From Ruminococcus sp. (GTDB taxonomy: Bacteria; Bacillota; Clostridia; Oscillospirales; Ruminococcaceae), in the NCBI RefSeq assembly GCF_019423705.1, contig NZ_JAHZAX010000009.1, positions 62,001-126,000 on the forward strand: a stretch of DNA of 64,000 bases, given 5' to 3'. The position numbers were made by a program, and so were the translations under genes. This document shows, piece by piece, positions 32,671-41,895 of the stretch (within the stretch, counting starts at the first letter, position 1; each line of letters starts with the position of its first letter). Under the pieces are notes generated by a model. That model was not told where the DNA came from. It saw only the letters and a program-made list of their open reading frames with translations, and did not search any database.

Positions 32671-33375
32671 TCAGTTCGAGCCGCCTGCCCATTTATAGCC
32701 GAAGCCCCAAATGGTAAGGATATACTTCGGGTTGGAAGGTTCGTCCTCTATCTTCATTCTTATTCTTCTGATATTTACGTCAACGATCTTATCATCGCCG
32801 TAATAGCTTTCGCCCCAAATATGATTAAGTATGCTGGAACGATCGAGGGCGGTGTTCTGATTTTTGAAGAAATACTCCATTATCTGATACTCCACCTGAG
32901 TGAGGTCGATCTGCTCGCCGTTTTTGAAAACAGTTCTGCTCTTGAGATTGAGGGTGAACGGACCTGAGATTATCCGCGAAGCTTCTTCGGGCTTTGTACC
33001 GGAACGATTGACACGTCTGCAAACGGCGTCAACTCTTGCGATAAGCTCGGATATCGAGAACGGCTTTGTGATATAATCGTCTGCGCCGCTCATAAGGCAG
33101 GATATCTTATCCATTTCCTGTGACTTTGCGGAAAGCATAATTATACCGATAGAGCTGTTTCTCTCTCTTATCTTCTTGCATACCTGCATTCCGTCGATGC
33201 CGGGCATCATAATATCCAGCAGGGCAACGTCAAAGCCGCCGTCCTTTTCGTCATATGCTTTTAGAGCGTCCTCGCCGCAGTTTACGTCAACTACTTCATA
33301 GCCGCTTCTCACAAGGTTGATAACGACAAATTCTCTGATGGAATCTTCGTCTTCGCACACTAATACTCTTTTCAT
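32671..33375 (-). CDS. OmpR/PhoB-type response regulator
   Basis: A 234-residue transcription factor. The receiver domain (1-120) has acidic residues EDED, phospho-acceptor Asp54 (VALLDIMMPG) and the conserved Lys in YITKPF. The C-terminal winged helix (about 135-230) has VDVNIRRIRMKIE and ILTIWGFGYKW. AGGAGAGG precedes the ATG. It sits between a lipoprotein gene and its cognate kinase gene in one minus-strand unit. Confidence 0.95.
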   Translation of the reverse strand: MKRVLVCEDEDSIREFVVINLVRSGYEVVDVNCGEDALKAYDEKDGGFDVALLDIMMPGIDGMQVCKKIRERNSSIGIIMLSAKSQEMDKISCLMSGADDYITKPFSISELIARVDAVCRRVNRSGTKPEEASRIISGPFTLNLKSRTVFKNGEQIDLTQVEYQIMEYFFKNQNTALDRSSILNHIWGESYYGDDKIVDVNIRRIRMKIEDEPSNPKYILTIWGFGYKWAGGSN

Positions 33376-33443
33376 CTGATCTACTCCTCTCCTGTAATAA
33401 AGGCACTAAACGCAAATCACGCCGCCTTGAAAATAATCAGTTG

Positions 33444-34778
33444 TCAGTTTATGATATAGAAATTGTTTTGTATCTCATCAATTGTGGGGATAAGTTTTTC
33501 TCGCCTGTCGGAATTGAGCTTCACAAAAAAGTCAAGCTGACCTTTGCTGTCGATAAGCTCATAACCATCTGACAGATATTGGTCTGAATCATTTTTTGAA
33601 GAAACTGCTATCCGCATAAGCTCTTCAATGCTGGTGTTTATATCCCCTGTATATTTATAGAACACAAGCTCGCCTGTGTCGGCGTCCTTTTTGACTGTGA
33701 CGGAATCGTTCCAGCGGTTAGGAAATGTAAGGAAATATCCGTCCGAAATGGAATAAAAGCCCGTATATTTGGCTTCAAGGCTGTAAAAGTCCTTATAGAC
33801 GTTCCAAGTTGTCATATAGAGCATATCGTCCGCCACGGCATTTTCATAGCCTATCATCGGGGCTGTGGAGGGTATCTCAACAACGCCGTCGCTGTCAACA
33901 TCCTCGCTGTAATATCCGGCAGGTCGGGTACAAAGTGGCAGGAGCTTTTCGCTTCTCAGCTGCATAGGGTCTTGCAGGCTGGAATATCTGTAATATATTA
34001 TCTCAGTCTGAAGCTCACCGCTGCTTGTAAGGCCGTCAATGAATATAGCCTTTCGTCCGCCGTCGATAACGCCTGTTCTTGTTGAGACATAAGAAGTCAC
34101 GTTATCGCACATATCAATGCCCTCGTCACGGGTTATCTCGCCGTTTTGCATTCTGAGCATTGAAGCCTTTGCGCTGACTGCGCCTGTATCGCTCTTTGTG
34201 CTGCGCTGGACTGTTATAAGCTCGTTATAGCCGTCGTTATTTATATCAAGCGGTTGGAGTATCGAATATGTATCAAGTCCGACACGCTTGAAATCGCCGT
34301 CTGAATAGCTGTATATCTCGAGGGTCTTGTCATCGTTTGCAAGATTTTGATATCCCACCAGCACGTCTATCTGATTGCCGTTGCCCATTGGCGAGATTAT
34401 TACCTGGTCGATATCCGTGCCTGCGCCTGCAAGCTCCTTGACGGAATGCCATTTGCCCTCGTCATTTTTATCGAGGATATTCACCCTAAGTCCGTCCTCT
34501 TCCGAGCCGTTTGAGGTATACTCATAGAAAACTATAGCCTCGTCAGTTGATTCGTCGTCGATATTTGCGATAACATACGCCGAGCGGTTCTCGCCGTTTT
34601 TAGGATATTTCAGCGTGATATTGCTTCCAACGCTTTCTATAAGCGCTTGGTGTATCTCGCTTTGCTCAGAGGTGAGCTTGGGGGCGTTCAAAAGACCGTC
34701 CACCGTAAAATTCAGCGCCGTACAGCCCGTCATAGCCAAACAGGAAAGGCAGGCGGCAGCTTTCATAATAGTCTTCAA
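33444..34778 (-). CDS. Lipoprotein linked to a two-component system
   Basis: A 444-residue exported protein with lipobox MTGC near residue 19 and a large beta-rich body. Segments such as ILQPLDINNDGYNELITV and YYSEDVDSDGVVEIPS are Asp-rich loops of the FG-GAP/VCBS kind that bind calcium in beta-propellers, and similar spacing recurs, so a propeller fold is plausible. The start is TTG 34778, seven bases after GGAGGG. It is first in the unit with the response regulator and kinase, so a sensory accessory role is likely but unproven. Confidence 0.8.
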   Translation of the reverse strand: MKTIMKAAACLSCLAMTGCTALNFTVDGLLNAPKLTSEQSEIHQALIESVGSNITLKYPKNGENRSAYVIANIDDESTDEAIVFYEYTSNGSEEDGLRVNILDKNDEGKWHSVKELAGAGTDIDQVIISPMGNGNQIDVLVGYQNLANDDKTLEIYSYSDGDFKRVGLDTYSILQPLDINNDGYNELITVQRSTKSDTGAVSAKASMLRMQNGEITRDEGIDMCDNVTSYVSTRTGVIDGGRKAIFIDGLTSSGELQTEIIYYRYSSLQDPMQLRSEKLLPLCTRPAGYYSEDVDSDGVVEIPSTAPMIGYENAVADDMLYMTTWNVYKDFYSLEAKYTGFYSISDGYFLTFPNRWNDSVTVKKDADTGELVFYKYTGDINTSIEELMRIAVSSKNDSDQYLSDGYELIDSKGQLDFFVKLNSDRREKLIPTIDEIQNNFYIIN

Positions 34779-34842
34779 AATATCCCTCCACATCGCAAAC
34801 AATAAAAAATAGAACCGGACATATTTGCATATACCCGATTCT

Positions 34843-34871
34843 ATTATAACATACTAGAAAATATATTTCAA
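34843..34871 (-). promoter_or_regulatory. Promoter of the lipoprotein/two-component unit
   Basis: On the minus strand: TTGAAA (34871-34866), 17-bp spacer, TATAAT (34848-34843). A short inverted repeat (AGAATCGGG/CCGGTTCT) lies just after it. Confidence 0.85.
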
Positions 34872-34896
34872 GTCTTTTTGCGCCCACAAGAACATA

Positions 34897-36243
34897 TTAT
34901 CTCTCATCGAGAGGGATATATTTCTTTTCGCCGGAGATAGCCTTATAAGCAGGTCTGATGATACGCTTGCCTGTTACCAGCTCCTCAAATCTGTGTGCGC
35001 ACCAACCAGCCATTCTTGACACGGCAAACATTGGTGTGAAGAGATCCTCAGGGATACCAAGCATTCTGTAAACAAAGCCCGAATACATATCGACGTTTGC
35101 GCACATTGCCTTATCGCTGCCCTTGATCTTCTTGAACAGCTCAGGCGTGAGCCTTTCGACAGTTGCAAGAAGCTTGAACTCCTTCTCGAACTCTGTGTTC
35201 TCTGCCATTTTGCCTGCATTTTCCTTGAGTATAACGGCTCTCGGGTCAGACAGGGTGTAAACGGCGTGACCCATACCATAGATAAGTCCTGTATGGTCGA
35301 ATGCTTCCTTATTAAGAATCTTTGTAAGGAAGTCGGCAACTTCGCCTTCGTCCTCCCAGTTCTTTACGTTGTCCTTGATACACTGCTGCATTGCTGCCAC
35401 CTTGAGGTTTGCACCGCCGTGACGTGGGCCTTTAAGTGAACCGATAGCTGCGGAATATGCAGAATATGGGTCTGTGCCCGATGATGTAAGAACTCGACAG
35501 GAGAATGTTGAGTTATTACCGCCGCCGTGCTCAGAGTGGAGCATAAGCATAAGGTCGAGTATCTTCGCCTCTTCGTCAGTAAACTGTCTGTCGGGACGGA
35601 GTGCGGAAAGTATCATCTCGGCTGTGGAATGTGTCGGGATAAGCGGGTGCATAAACAGGCTGAGGCCGTCATAGCAGCGTTTTTTTACCTGATATGCCGA
35701 CACCATTATATTCGGCAGCTTTGAGATTATGGAGATAGCCGTTGCCATTTCATACTCAGGTGAACGGTTCTCCGGATTATCGTCATAGGAATAAAGAGCC
35801 AGCAAAGCTCTTGCCATTTTATTCATAATACTCTTTGACGGAGCTTTAAGTATCATATCCTCAAAGAAGTTATTTGGCAGAGGTCTGTTCTCAGCCATTA
35901 TCTCTCTGAAAGCTGTAAGCTCTTCCTTGTTTGGCAGGTCGCCCATAAGAAGGAGATAGACTATCTCCTCATAACCGAAACGGTTTTCTTTCTGTGCATT
36001 GCTGACAAGGTCGTTGATATTATAGCCACGAAAAATCAGTTGGCCCTGTATAGGCGACTTTTCTCCTTCGTTTACCACATAGCCATGTACGTTACAAATA
36101 TTAGTAAGTCCAGCCATAACGCCTGTGCCGTCAGAATTTCTCAGACCTCTTTTGACAACATATCTGTCATAGAGCTTAGGGTCGATGGTGTTGTTGGCGA
36201 TGAACTGCTCACACAGGAGCGATCTTGCTGTATTGTTTATCAT
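34897..36243 (-). CDS. gltA: Citrate synthase
   Basis: Condenses oxaloacetate and acetyl-CoA to citrate, feeding glutamate synthesis in anaerobes. The 448-residue protein has the catalytic-site segments MLHSEHGGGNNSTF, GLIYGMGHAVYTLSDPRA and NVDMYSGFVYRMLGI, and the N-terminal GLTNICNVHGY region seen in clostridial type I synthases. It is a single gene with its own promoter. No aconitase or isocitrate dehydrogenase gene is in the window. Confidence 0.96.
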   Translation of the reverse strand: MINNTARSLLCEQFIANNTIDPKLYDRYVVKRGLRNSDGTGVMAGLTNICNVHGYVVNEGEKSPIQGQLIFRGYNINDLVSNAQKENRFGYEEIVYLLLMGDLPNKEELTAFREIMAENRPLPNNFFEDMILKAPSKSIMNKMARALLALYSYDDNPENRSPEYEMATAISIISKLPNIMVSAYQVKKRCYDGLSLFMHPLIPTHSTAEMILSALRPDRQFTDEEAKILDLMLMLHSEHGGGNNSTFSCRVLTSSGTDPYSAYSAAIGSLKGPRHGGANLKVAAMQQCIKDNVKNWEDEGEVADFLTKILNKEAFDHTGLIYGMGHAVYTLSDPRAVILKENAGKMAENTEFEKEFKLLATVERLTPELFKKIKGSDKAMCANVDMYSGFVYRMLGIPEDLFTPMFAVSRMAGWCAHRFEELVTGKRIIRPAYKAISGEKKYIPLDER

Positions 36244-36311
36244 AGAAAAAAATCATCTCACTTTCCGTTTTATCAACGTATATTATGAATATAAATTAAA
36301 ATATAAAATAT

Positions 36312-36340
36312 ATTATACACCTTTTTTATATTCTTGTCAA
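36312..36340 (-). promoter_or_regulatory. Promoter of citrate synthase
   Basis: On the minus strand: TTGACA (36340-36335), 17-bp spacer, TATAAT (36317-36312). Confidence 0.9.
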
Positions 36341-36497
36341 GTATTCGCAGAGGTCGTCGAAAAATAAATTTATTTCAAAGTCCTTTGATACGCACTTTAA
36401 AAAATTTCTGTACAAAAATATTCCCAAAAGTAATATTTTGCTCAGCCTGTGAATATAAATATAATACTGTATAGTCAAAATGAGAAAGGACAGAAAA

Positions 36498-37472
36498 ATG
36501 AAAGACATAATGCAGATAACGGCGGCATTTGCGGTGCTTCTGACCATAATACCGATGATAGTGTTCCTGCGTGCGGAAGCTCCAGAAGCGAAAGCTGCCT
36601 CCGCTGACAGCGCCAAGGTCGTTTCGGTCTATTTCACCGAAAGCGGCGAGGTCAAGGACTACACTCTTGAGGAATATCTCACAGGGGCTGTGCTGGCGCA
36701 AATGCCTGCGGACTTTGAGGACGAGGCTATCAAGGCGCAGGCGGTGCTTGCTCACACATACATTGAGCGCAGGAAGCTTACGGAAGCCCAGTCCCCCACC
36801 GCTGAGCTAAAAGGTGCAGACATAAGCGACGACACGACGCTTTACCAAAGCTTTTTCACCGAGGAGGCGGCAAAGGCTTACTATGGCGATGATTACGAGG
36901 CGGCGCACAAAAAGGTGGCAAAGCTTGTCGCCGAAGTATCAAGCGACATCATCACCTATGAGGGCGAGCCAATAATCGCCGCATTTCACGCCGCTTCAAG
37001 CGGTCAAACGCAGTCGGCAAAGGTCGCTTGGGGGCAGGATATACCTTATCTCCAGTCGGTAAAAAGCGAAAGCGACTTGGAGCTTGAAGGCGCAAAAAGC
37101 GTTGTGACATTGACCGCCGCACAATTTCGTGACAAGCTGAAAAAAGCCTGCCCCGACGTTGCCCTCACCGACTTATCGGACGCTGAGAATTGGCTTGAAT
37201 GCACCGCCGACAAGACGGGCTATGTGACAAAAATTACCGTCTGCGGCAAGGTCATTGACCGCAATGTTTTTCTTGAAGCCTTTGATATCGCCTCGCCCTG
37301 CTTTGAGTTTGATTTCAAGAACACGAAATTCACTTTTACGGCGCAGGGCTTTGGACACCTCGTCGGAATGAGCCAATATGGCGCAAACGCTATGGCGAAG
37401 TCGGGTTCGGACTACAAGGCGATAATTGGGCATTATTTCACGGGTGTGGATATCCAAAAAGTTACTGCTTAG
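36498..37472 (+). CDS. SpoIID/LytB-domain protein
   Basis: A 324-residue protein with an N-terminal signal or anchor segment (about 6-24), then the SpoIID catalytic domain: DYTLEEYLTGAVLAQMPADFEDEAIKAQAVLAHTY, HAASSGQTQSAKVAWGQDIPYLQ, and the C-terminal GFGHLVGMSQYGANAMAKSG. SpoIID is a lytic transglycosylase in endospore engulfment, but paralogues also act in vegetative walls, so sporulation is not proven. ATG 36498 is chosen because AGAAAGGA precedes it, while ATG 36480 has no ribosome site. The gene overlaps the convergent cupin gene by 11 bp. Confidence 0.92.
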   Translation: MKDIMQITAAFAVLLTIIPMIVFLRAEAPEAKAASADSAKVVSVYFTESGEVKDYTLEEYLTGAVLAQMPADFEDEAIKAQAVLAHTYIERRKLTEAQSPTAELKGADISDDTTLYQSFFTEEAAKAYYGDDYEAAHKKVAKLVAEVSSDIITYEGEPIIAAFHAASSGQTQSAKVAWGQDIPYLQSVKSESDLELEGAKSVVTLTAAQFRDKLKKACPDVALTDLSDAENWLECTADKTGYVTKITVCGKVIDRNVFLEAFDIASPCFEFDFKNTKFTFTAQGFGHLVGMSQYGANAMAKSGSDYKAIIGHYFTGVDIQKVTA

Positions 37473-37791
37473 GCACAACGGCATAGAAAACGAGGTCGCA
37501 GTCGCCGTCATTCACGAAGCTATGGGTATGGTTTTCGGGGCAATAGTGGCAATCGCCTGCATTAAGGCGCTCTTCGCCGCCGTCATAGAGCATTTTTCCG
37601 CTGCCTTCGAGAACAAAAATTATCTCGCAATTGCCATGATGTGTGTGCATACCGATAGAAGCGCCGGGGATAAGTCTGCCCTTCATAATCTTGTTGACAC
37701 CGTCATCGAAAGCCTTTGTTGCGAAGCTTTTTTCGCCGCCCTTGAAATTCGGCACGATGTTTTCGTTTATTTGGTCAAAACTGATCTTCAT
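37462..37791 (-). CDS. Small cupin protein
   Basis: A 109-residue single cupin barrel. The metal-binding motif is GMHTHHGNCEIIFVLEGSG (His-His-Glu), with the second part PENHTHSFVNDGD. The substrate cannot be told. The coding end overlaps the SpoIID-like gene tail to tail by 11 bp, so no terminator fits between them. AGGT precedes the ATG. Confidence 0.9.
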   Translation of the reverse strand: MKISFDQINENIVPNFKGGEKSFATKAFDDGVNKIMKGRLIPGASIGMHTHHGNCEIIFVLEGSGKMLYDGGEERLNAGDCHYCPENHTHSFVNDGDCDLVFYAVVPKQ

Positions 37792-37857
37792 AATATTACC
37801 TCCAAAAGTTTATGAAATCTAACGATTATATTATACCACTTTGCTATTGATATTGCA

Positions 37858-37891
37858 ACAAAAAAAGGCCTGCCCCGAAGGACAGGTCTTT
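37858..37891 (-). terminator. Terminator of surface protein gene 1
   Basis: On the minus strand, AAAGACCTGTCC TTCG GGGCAGGCCTTT plus further T. Near-identical to 39474-39505. Confidence 0.9.
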
Positions 37892-37934
37892 GATTATTTA
37901 AGTATAAAACTTAGCAAGCTATCTGATATTCAGA

Positions 37935-39209
37935 TTACTTTCTCTTCTTAGTAGCTACAACAGCAGCACCAGCAAGAGCTACGCCTACTGCAGCAAGAGC
38001 AGCAGCGCCTGTGCTTGGGTTTGTGTTAGATGCGTTGTTAGCAGCCTTTGAAGATGTTGTGCCCTTAGAATCAGTTGCCTTTGAATCTGTTGTTGATTCT
38101 GTCTTAGAATCAGCTGTTGAATCAACTACTGAATCAACTAACCCAGTGTCGCTGTCGCTGTCACTATCGCTATCGGAAGGTGTTGGAGCTGGTTCCTTAT
38201 CTGTAAGAGCCTTAACGCTTGTTACCTTAACTGCGAATGGGATAGCATCGTCGCTGTCAGCGGCAAAGTTTGTCTGGAGATCCATAAAGAGATCGCCTGT
38301 TACATCAAGAGCAGAATCGAACTTGATGAGGAATGTGTAAGTGCCGTCAGCATTTACAGTAATTGTGTCTGTTGTGCAGCCAGAGTTTGCTGAATTGCCG
38401 TCACCCCAGAATGCAGGAGCGCCGTCAGAGAATACAGCGAAGTTGATAGCGAAATCAACAGGATCAACGATACCTGAGATATCAGCTGTTACAGCGATGG
38501 CATTTGCGCCCTGAAGATCAGCAGGAGTGATGATCTTGTCCTCATCAGCTGCCCAAGGGTTGTGAATGTTTACTCTAGCGATACCATTGTCTACCTTAGC
38601 AACGCCGTCACCGGAAAGTGCGAGCTCAGTTGCGTCATAATCGCTGAGGTCAACTGAATTTCCGCCAGCAGGGTTTGTAACAACAACGAGTGGATCGCCG
38701 TTCTTGTCAAGAAGTGTGAATGCGTTGAATGTGAAGTCAGATGTTGACCAGTTCTGGAGCCATACCTGTGCATATGTATCTGTATCAGCAAATGCAGCAG
38801 CGTCGCCCTTAAGAACGAAGTCATAAGAACCGTCCTCAGCCTTTGCAGCTGTGATGTCCTTAGCGCCATCCTGGAATGACCACTCTGTTGAAGCCCAGCC
38901 TGTGGACTCAGAGTTGTAACCCATTCCGCCGCCTACCCAGTCACCTGCTTCAATAGCAGCTGCTGTGTCAGCGCCTACTGTTACGTTGATGTCAACGCCA
39001 TATACGTCTGTTACAGCTACGCCTGTACCTGTAAGAAGACCTGTCTTTGTTACGTTGCCTTCCTTATCTGTCTCATCGATAAGGGAAATTACTCCGCCTG
39101 AAAGATCAGCTTCTGCCTTTACTGGATCAGCAGCAAATGCAGCAAGTGACATCATTGAAGCTGCCAGCGCAGCTGCTGACATACCTGCGAAAATCTTAGA
39201 AATCTTCAT
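37935..39209 (-). CDS. Wall-anchored surface protein, mosaic twin 1
   Basis: A 424-residue protein with a signal peptide (cut after AAFA), a domain at about 28-181 identical to that of the neighbouring gene (WVGGGMGYNSESTGW, TYAQVWLQNWSTSDFTF), a second beta-rich domain of a different type (about 182-345: GVAKVDNGIARVNIHNPW, LQGANAIAVTADISG), a Ser/Asp/Thr-rich stalk, and the end NPSTG-hydrophobic-KKRK, which fits a sortase signal of the NPxTG kind. The first module looks like a ligand- or carbohydrate-binding beta sandwich, but I do not recognise the family. Leader, promoter and terminator are shared almost exactly with twin 2. Confidence 0.85.
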   Translation of the reverse strand: MKISKIFAGMSAAALAASMMSLAAFAADPVKAEADLSGGVISLIDETDKEGNVTKTGLLTGTGVAVTDVYGVDINVTVGADTAAAIEAGDWVGGGMGYNSESTGWASTEWSFQDGAKDITAAKAEDGSYDFVLKGDAAAFADTDTYAQVWLQNWSTSDFTFNAFTLLDKNGDPLVVVTNPAGGNSVDLSDYDATELALSGDGVAKVDNGIARVNIHNPWAADEDKIITPADLQGANAIAVTADISGIVDPVDFAINFAVFSDGAPAFWGDGNSANSGCTTDTITVNADGTYTFLIKFDSALDVTGDLFMDLQTNFAADSDDAIPFAVKVTSVKALTDKEPAPTPSDSDSDSDSDTGLVDSVVDSTADSKTESTTDSKATDSKGTTSSKAANNASNTNPSTGAAALAAVGVALAGAAVVATKKRK

Positions 39210-39281
39210 TTTGATTTTCCTCCATTTTTAATTTATTCAATAGATGTTGAGCGATATCTCCCCAACATAAATTGTAATCAT

Positions 39282-39310
39282 ATTGTATCATATCATTCAC
39301 AAAATTACAA
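39282..39310 (-). promoter_or_regulatory. Promoter of surface protein gene 1
   Basis: On the minus strand: TTGTAA (39310-39305), 17-bp spacer, TACAAT (39287-39282). The leader carries ATGTTG ... CAACAT, also present before gene 2. Confidence 0.75.
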
Positions 39311-39473
39311 TAACCTTTTTTCACAAATTTATCACCTTGCTTTATGCATTTTAGCCAAATCTGCACATAAAATCTCCTATAATGTAGAAAAAGAAAAGGT
39401 TTTCAAACCTAATATATGTAATTCCTTTTGTGCAATATATCAACAAAGGCTAATATTATTATATAAGTACAGT

Positions 39474-39505
39474 AAAAAAAGACCCGCCCCGAGGGACAGG
39501 TCTTT
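39474..39505 (-). terminator. Terminator of surface protein gene 2
   Basis: On the minus strand, AAAGACCTGTCC ... GGGCGGGTC followed by T7. The upstream 60 bp are identical to those of gene 1. Confidence 0.9.
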
Positions 39506-39548
39506 GATTATTTAAGTATAAAACTTAGCAAGCTATCTGATATTCAGA

Positions 39549-40883
39549 TTACTTTCTCTTCTTAGTAGCTACAACAGCAGCACCAGCAAGAGCTACGCCT
39601 ACTGCAGCAAGAGCAGCAGCGCCTGTGCTTGGGTTTGTGTTAGATGCGTTGTTAGCAGCCTTTGAAGATGTTGTGCCCTTAGAATCAGTTGCCTTTGAAT
39701 CTGTTGTTGACTCTGTCTTAGAATCAGCTGTTGAATCAGACTCAGCTGGTGAATCTACATCAGAGTCACCGCCATTGTTGTCGCCGTCAACCTTTGGCTG
39801 CTCTGGGTTAGCATATACGTTGTCGCCTGTTGGGTTGAGGATGATGCTGTCAAGTGTAATATCATTATCAGAATAATCCTGCATCCAAACCTGTGCGTAT
39901 GTTACATCAGTAAAGATAGGCTCATCGCTTGTGAATGTGCAAGCATACTTGTTATCGCCGATCTTTGTGAGTGTGAGCTCCTTAACTCTGTCAGCAAGTC
40001 CATCGCCGTCAGCATCAACGTAGTTACCATCTTCGTCAGTAGCGAATGCCTGAGTTGTGAACTCGTGACCAGCCCAACCTGTGGACTCAGAGTTAAAGCC
40101 AACTGCTCCACCTACCCAATCAGCTTCTGCAAGCTTAGCATCGTCTGCATTGAGAATGAATGTGATGGACTTGATGTTAGCTTCTGCAAGCTCTTCAGCT
40201 GTTGCATAGTAACCTACCTCTGTGCCAGTAGTTGTATCGGAGTTTTCCTTGTCAGCACTGCCGAGGAGATAGAATACGTTAGCACCTGTGTTGAAGTTGC
40301 AGTTATCTGGTGTGATAACAAAATCCTTAACGCCTGTGTCAGCAGGATTTGTAACAACAACGAGTGGATCGCCGTTCTTGTCAAGAAGTGTGAATGCATT
40401 GAATGTGAAGTCAGATGTTGACCAGTTCTGGAGCCATACCTGTGCATATGTATCTGTATCAGCAAATGCAGCAGCGTCGCCCTTAAGAACGAAGTCATAA
40501 GAACCGTCCTCAGCCTTTGCAGCTGTGATGTCCTTAGCGCCATCCTGGAATGACCACTCTGTTGAAGCCCAGCCTGTGGACTCAGAGTTGTAACCCATTC
40601 CGCCGCCTACCCAGTCACCTGCTTCAATAGCAGCTGCTGTGTCAGCGCCTACTGTTACGTTGATGTCAACGCCATATACGTCTGTTACAGCTACGCCTGT
40701 ACCTGTAAGAAGACCTGTCTTTGTTACGTTGCCTTCCTTATCTGTCTCATCGATAAGGGAAATTACTCCGCCTGAAAGATCAGCTTCTGCCTTTACTGGA
40801 TCAGCAGCAAATGCAGCAAGTGACATCATTGAAGCTGCCAGCGCAGCTGCTGACATACCTGCGAAAATCTTAGAAATCTTCAT
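39549..40883 (-). CDS. Wall-anchored surface protein, mosaic twin 2
   Basis: A 444-residue paralogue of the preceding gene. Residues 1-181 and the last 62 residues (stalk, NPSTG, membrane segment, KKRK) are the same, while the middle is different. Here the second domain (about 185-365) is a diverged copy of the first module: WVGGAVGFNSESTGW answers WVGGGMGYNSESTGW and TYAQVWMQDYSDNDITL answers TYAQVWLQNWSTSDFTF. It therefore carries two related modules where twin 1 carries one plus a foreign domain. Probably sortase-anchored and ligand-binding. The ends look recently homogenised. Confidence 0.85.
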   Translation of the reverse strand: MKISKIFAGMSAAALAASMMSLAAFAADPVKAEADLSGGVISLIDETDKEGNVTKTGLLTGTGVAVTDVYGVDINVTVGADTAAAIEAGDWVGGGMGYNSESTGWASTEWSFQDGAKDITAAKAEDGSYDFVLKGDAAAFADTDTYAQVWLQNWSTSDFTFNAFTLLDKNGDPLVVVTNPADTGVKDFVITPDNCNFNTGANVFYLLGSADKENSDTTTGTEVGYYATAEELAEANIKSITFILNADDAKLAEADWVGGAVGFNSESTGWAGHEFTTQAFATDEDGNYVDADGDGLADRVKELTLTKIGDNKYACTFTSDEPIFTDVTYAQVWMQDYSDNDITLDSIILNPTGDNVYANPEQPKVDGDNNGGDSDVDSPAESDSTADSKTESTTDSKATDSKGTTSSKAANNASNTNPSTGAAALAAVGVALAGAAVVATKKRK

Positions 40884-40955
40884 TTTGATTTTCCTCCATT
40901 TTTAATTTATTCAATAGATGTTGAGCGATATCTCCCCAACATAAACTGTATCTAC

Positions 40956-40984
40956 ATTGTAACATACATTTAACAATTTTTCAA
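40956..40984 (-). promoter_or_regulatory. Promoter of surface protein gene 2
   Basis: On the minus strand: TTGAAA (40984-40979), 17-bp spacer, TACAAT (40961-40956). Confidence 0.75.
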
Positions 40985-41086
40985 TCAACATTTTTCACAA
41001 ATTTATCACAAGTGCTTTAGCAATTTGCACAATTTTGGCTACAAAAATTAATTTAAAATGCCAATAACAAATATTGCGCCGATAAT

Positions 41087-41740
41087 TCAGTCATTTTGCA
41101 CAAGCTGTTCGGCGAGTTGTCGCTCACGTTCACGCTTTGAGAAAGCGCAGCCGCAATAGTCCTGTCGGTATAGGCCGTACTCCGCCGAAAGCTGTATGGA
41201 ACGCTTATAACCCTCACGCTTTTTGAAGTCGGCAGGCAAGGCTTTCACGTCATATATCTCCCCAAGCTCTTGCGATATCTCGTTGAGCTTTGGTGCGTTT
41301 TTATATGGAGATATCGACAGGGTCGTGGTGAAATAATCAAAGCCCAGCTCTTTGGCAAGCTTTGCCGTGCGCTCAAGTCTCAGCCTATAGCATTTGAAGC
41401 ATCGTTCGCCGCCCTCGGGGATATGCTCGAAGCCCTTTACGGCTTCAAAAAATTCTTTCTCGTCATAACCACGCTCCACGAACGTGACAGGATTTTTCAC
41501 AGGCATTTGCGCTATGAGCCTTTGAAGCTCCGCTACACGCTTATCGTACTCCTCATGGGGATAAATGTTCGGGTTGTAATAGAACACGGTTATGTTGAAA
41601 AATTGTGAAAGATATTCCAGCACATATGACGAACAGGGCGCACAACAGCTATGCAAAAGCAGCGTTGGGGTCATTTCCTGCTTTTGGTTATCGGCGATTA
41701 TTTTATCAAGCATTTTCTGATAGTTTATCTTCTGCATCAT
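41087..41740 (-). CDS. queH: Epoxyqueuosine reductase QueH
   Basis: Last step of queuosine synthesis in tRNA, reduction of epoxyqueuosine, in the cobalamin-independent form. The 217-residue protein has LLHSCCAPCSSYVLEYL, YYNPNIYPHEEYDKR, EGGERCFKCYRLRLE and YRQDYCGCAFS, whose cysteines bind iron-sulfur and a second metal. Start ATG 41740 is preferred since AAGGGAG lies eight bases ahead; ATG 41746 is too close to it. It is a single gene. Other queuosine genes are not in the window. Confidence 0.94.
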   Translation of the reverse strand: MMQKINYQKMLDKIIADNQKQEMTPTLLLHSCCAPCSSYVLEYLSQFFNITVFYYNPNIYPHEEYDKRVAELQRLIAQMPVKNPVTFVERGYDEKEFFEAVKGFEHIPEGGERCFKCYRLRLERTAKLAKELGFDYFTTTLSISPYKNAPKLNEISQELGEIYDVKALPADFKKREGYKRSIQLSAEYGLYRQDYCGCAFSKRERERQLAEQLVQND

Positions 41741-41794
41741 CTGCATTGCTCCCTTTGTGTAATAACATTACGACAATAACGTGCTATGAACCAA

Positions 41795-41821
41795 CGGGAC
41801 GTCGAGGGCGCCGTCCCCTAC
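41795..41821 (+). repeat. Short palindromic repeat, GGGACG type
   Basis: CGGGACGTCGAGGGC with CGTCCCCTAC, lying between the queH start and the zinc-ribbon gene. Confidence 0.85.
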
Positions 41822-41895
41822 AAATAAAATGTTGGCAAAATTGCGTTATCGTATGTATTATAAATAGTATACCACAATTCGGGCTTTGCCGCAAG

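Noticed and set aside
37935..40883. Assembly artefact duplicating one surface gene
   Set aside because: The middles differ completely and scattered base differences exist within the shared ends, so two real genes are more likely; long reads would settle it.
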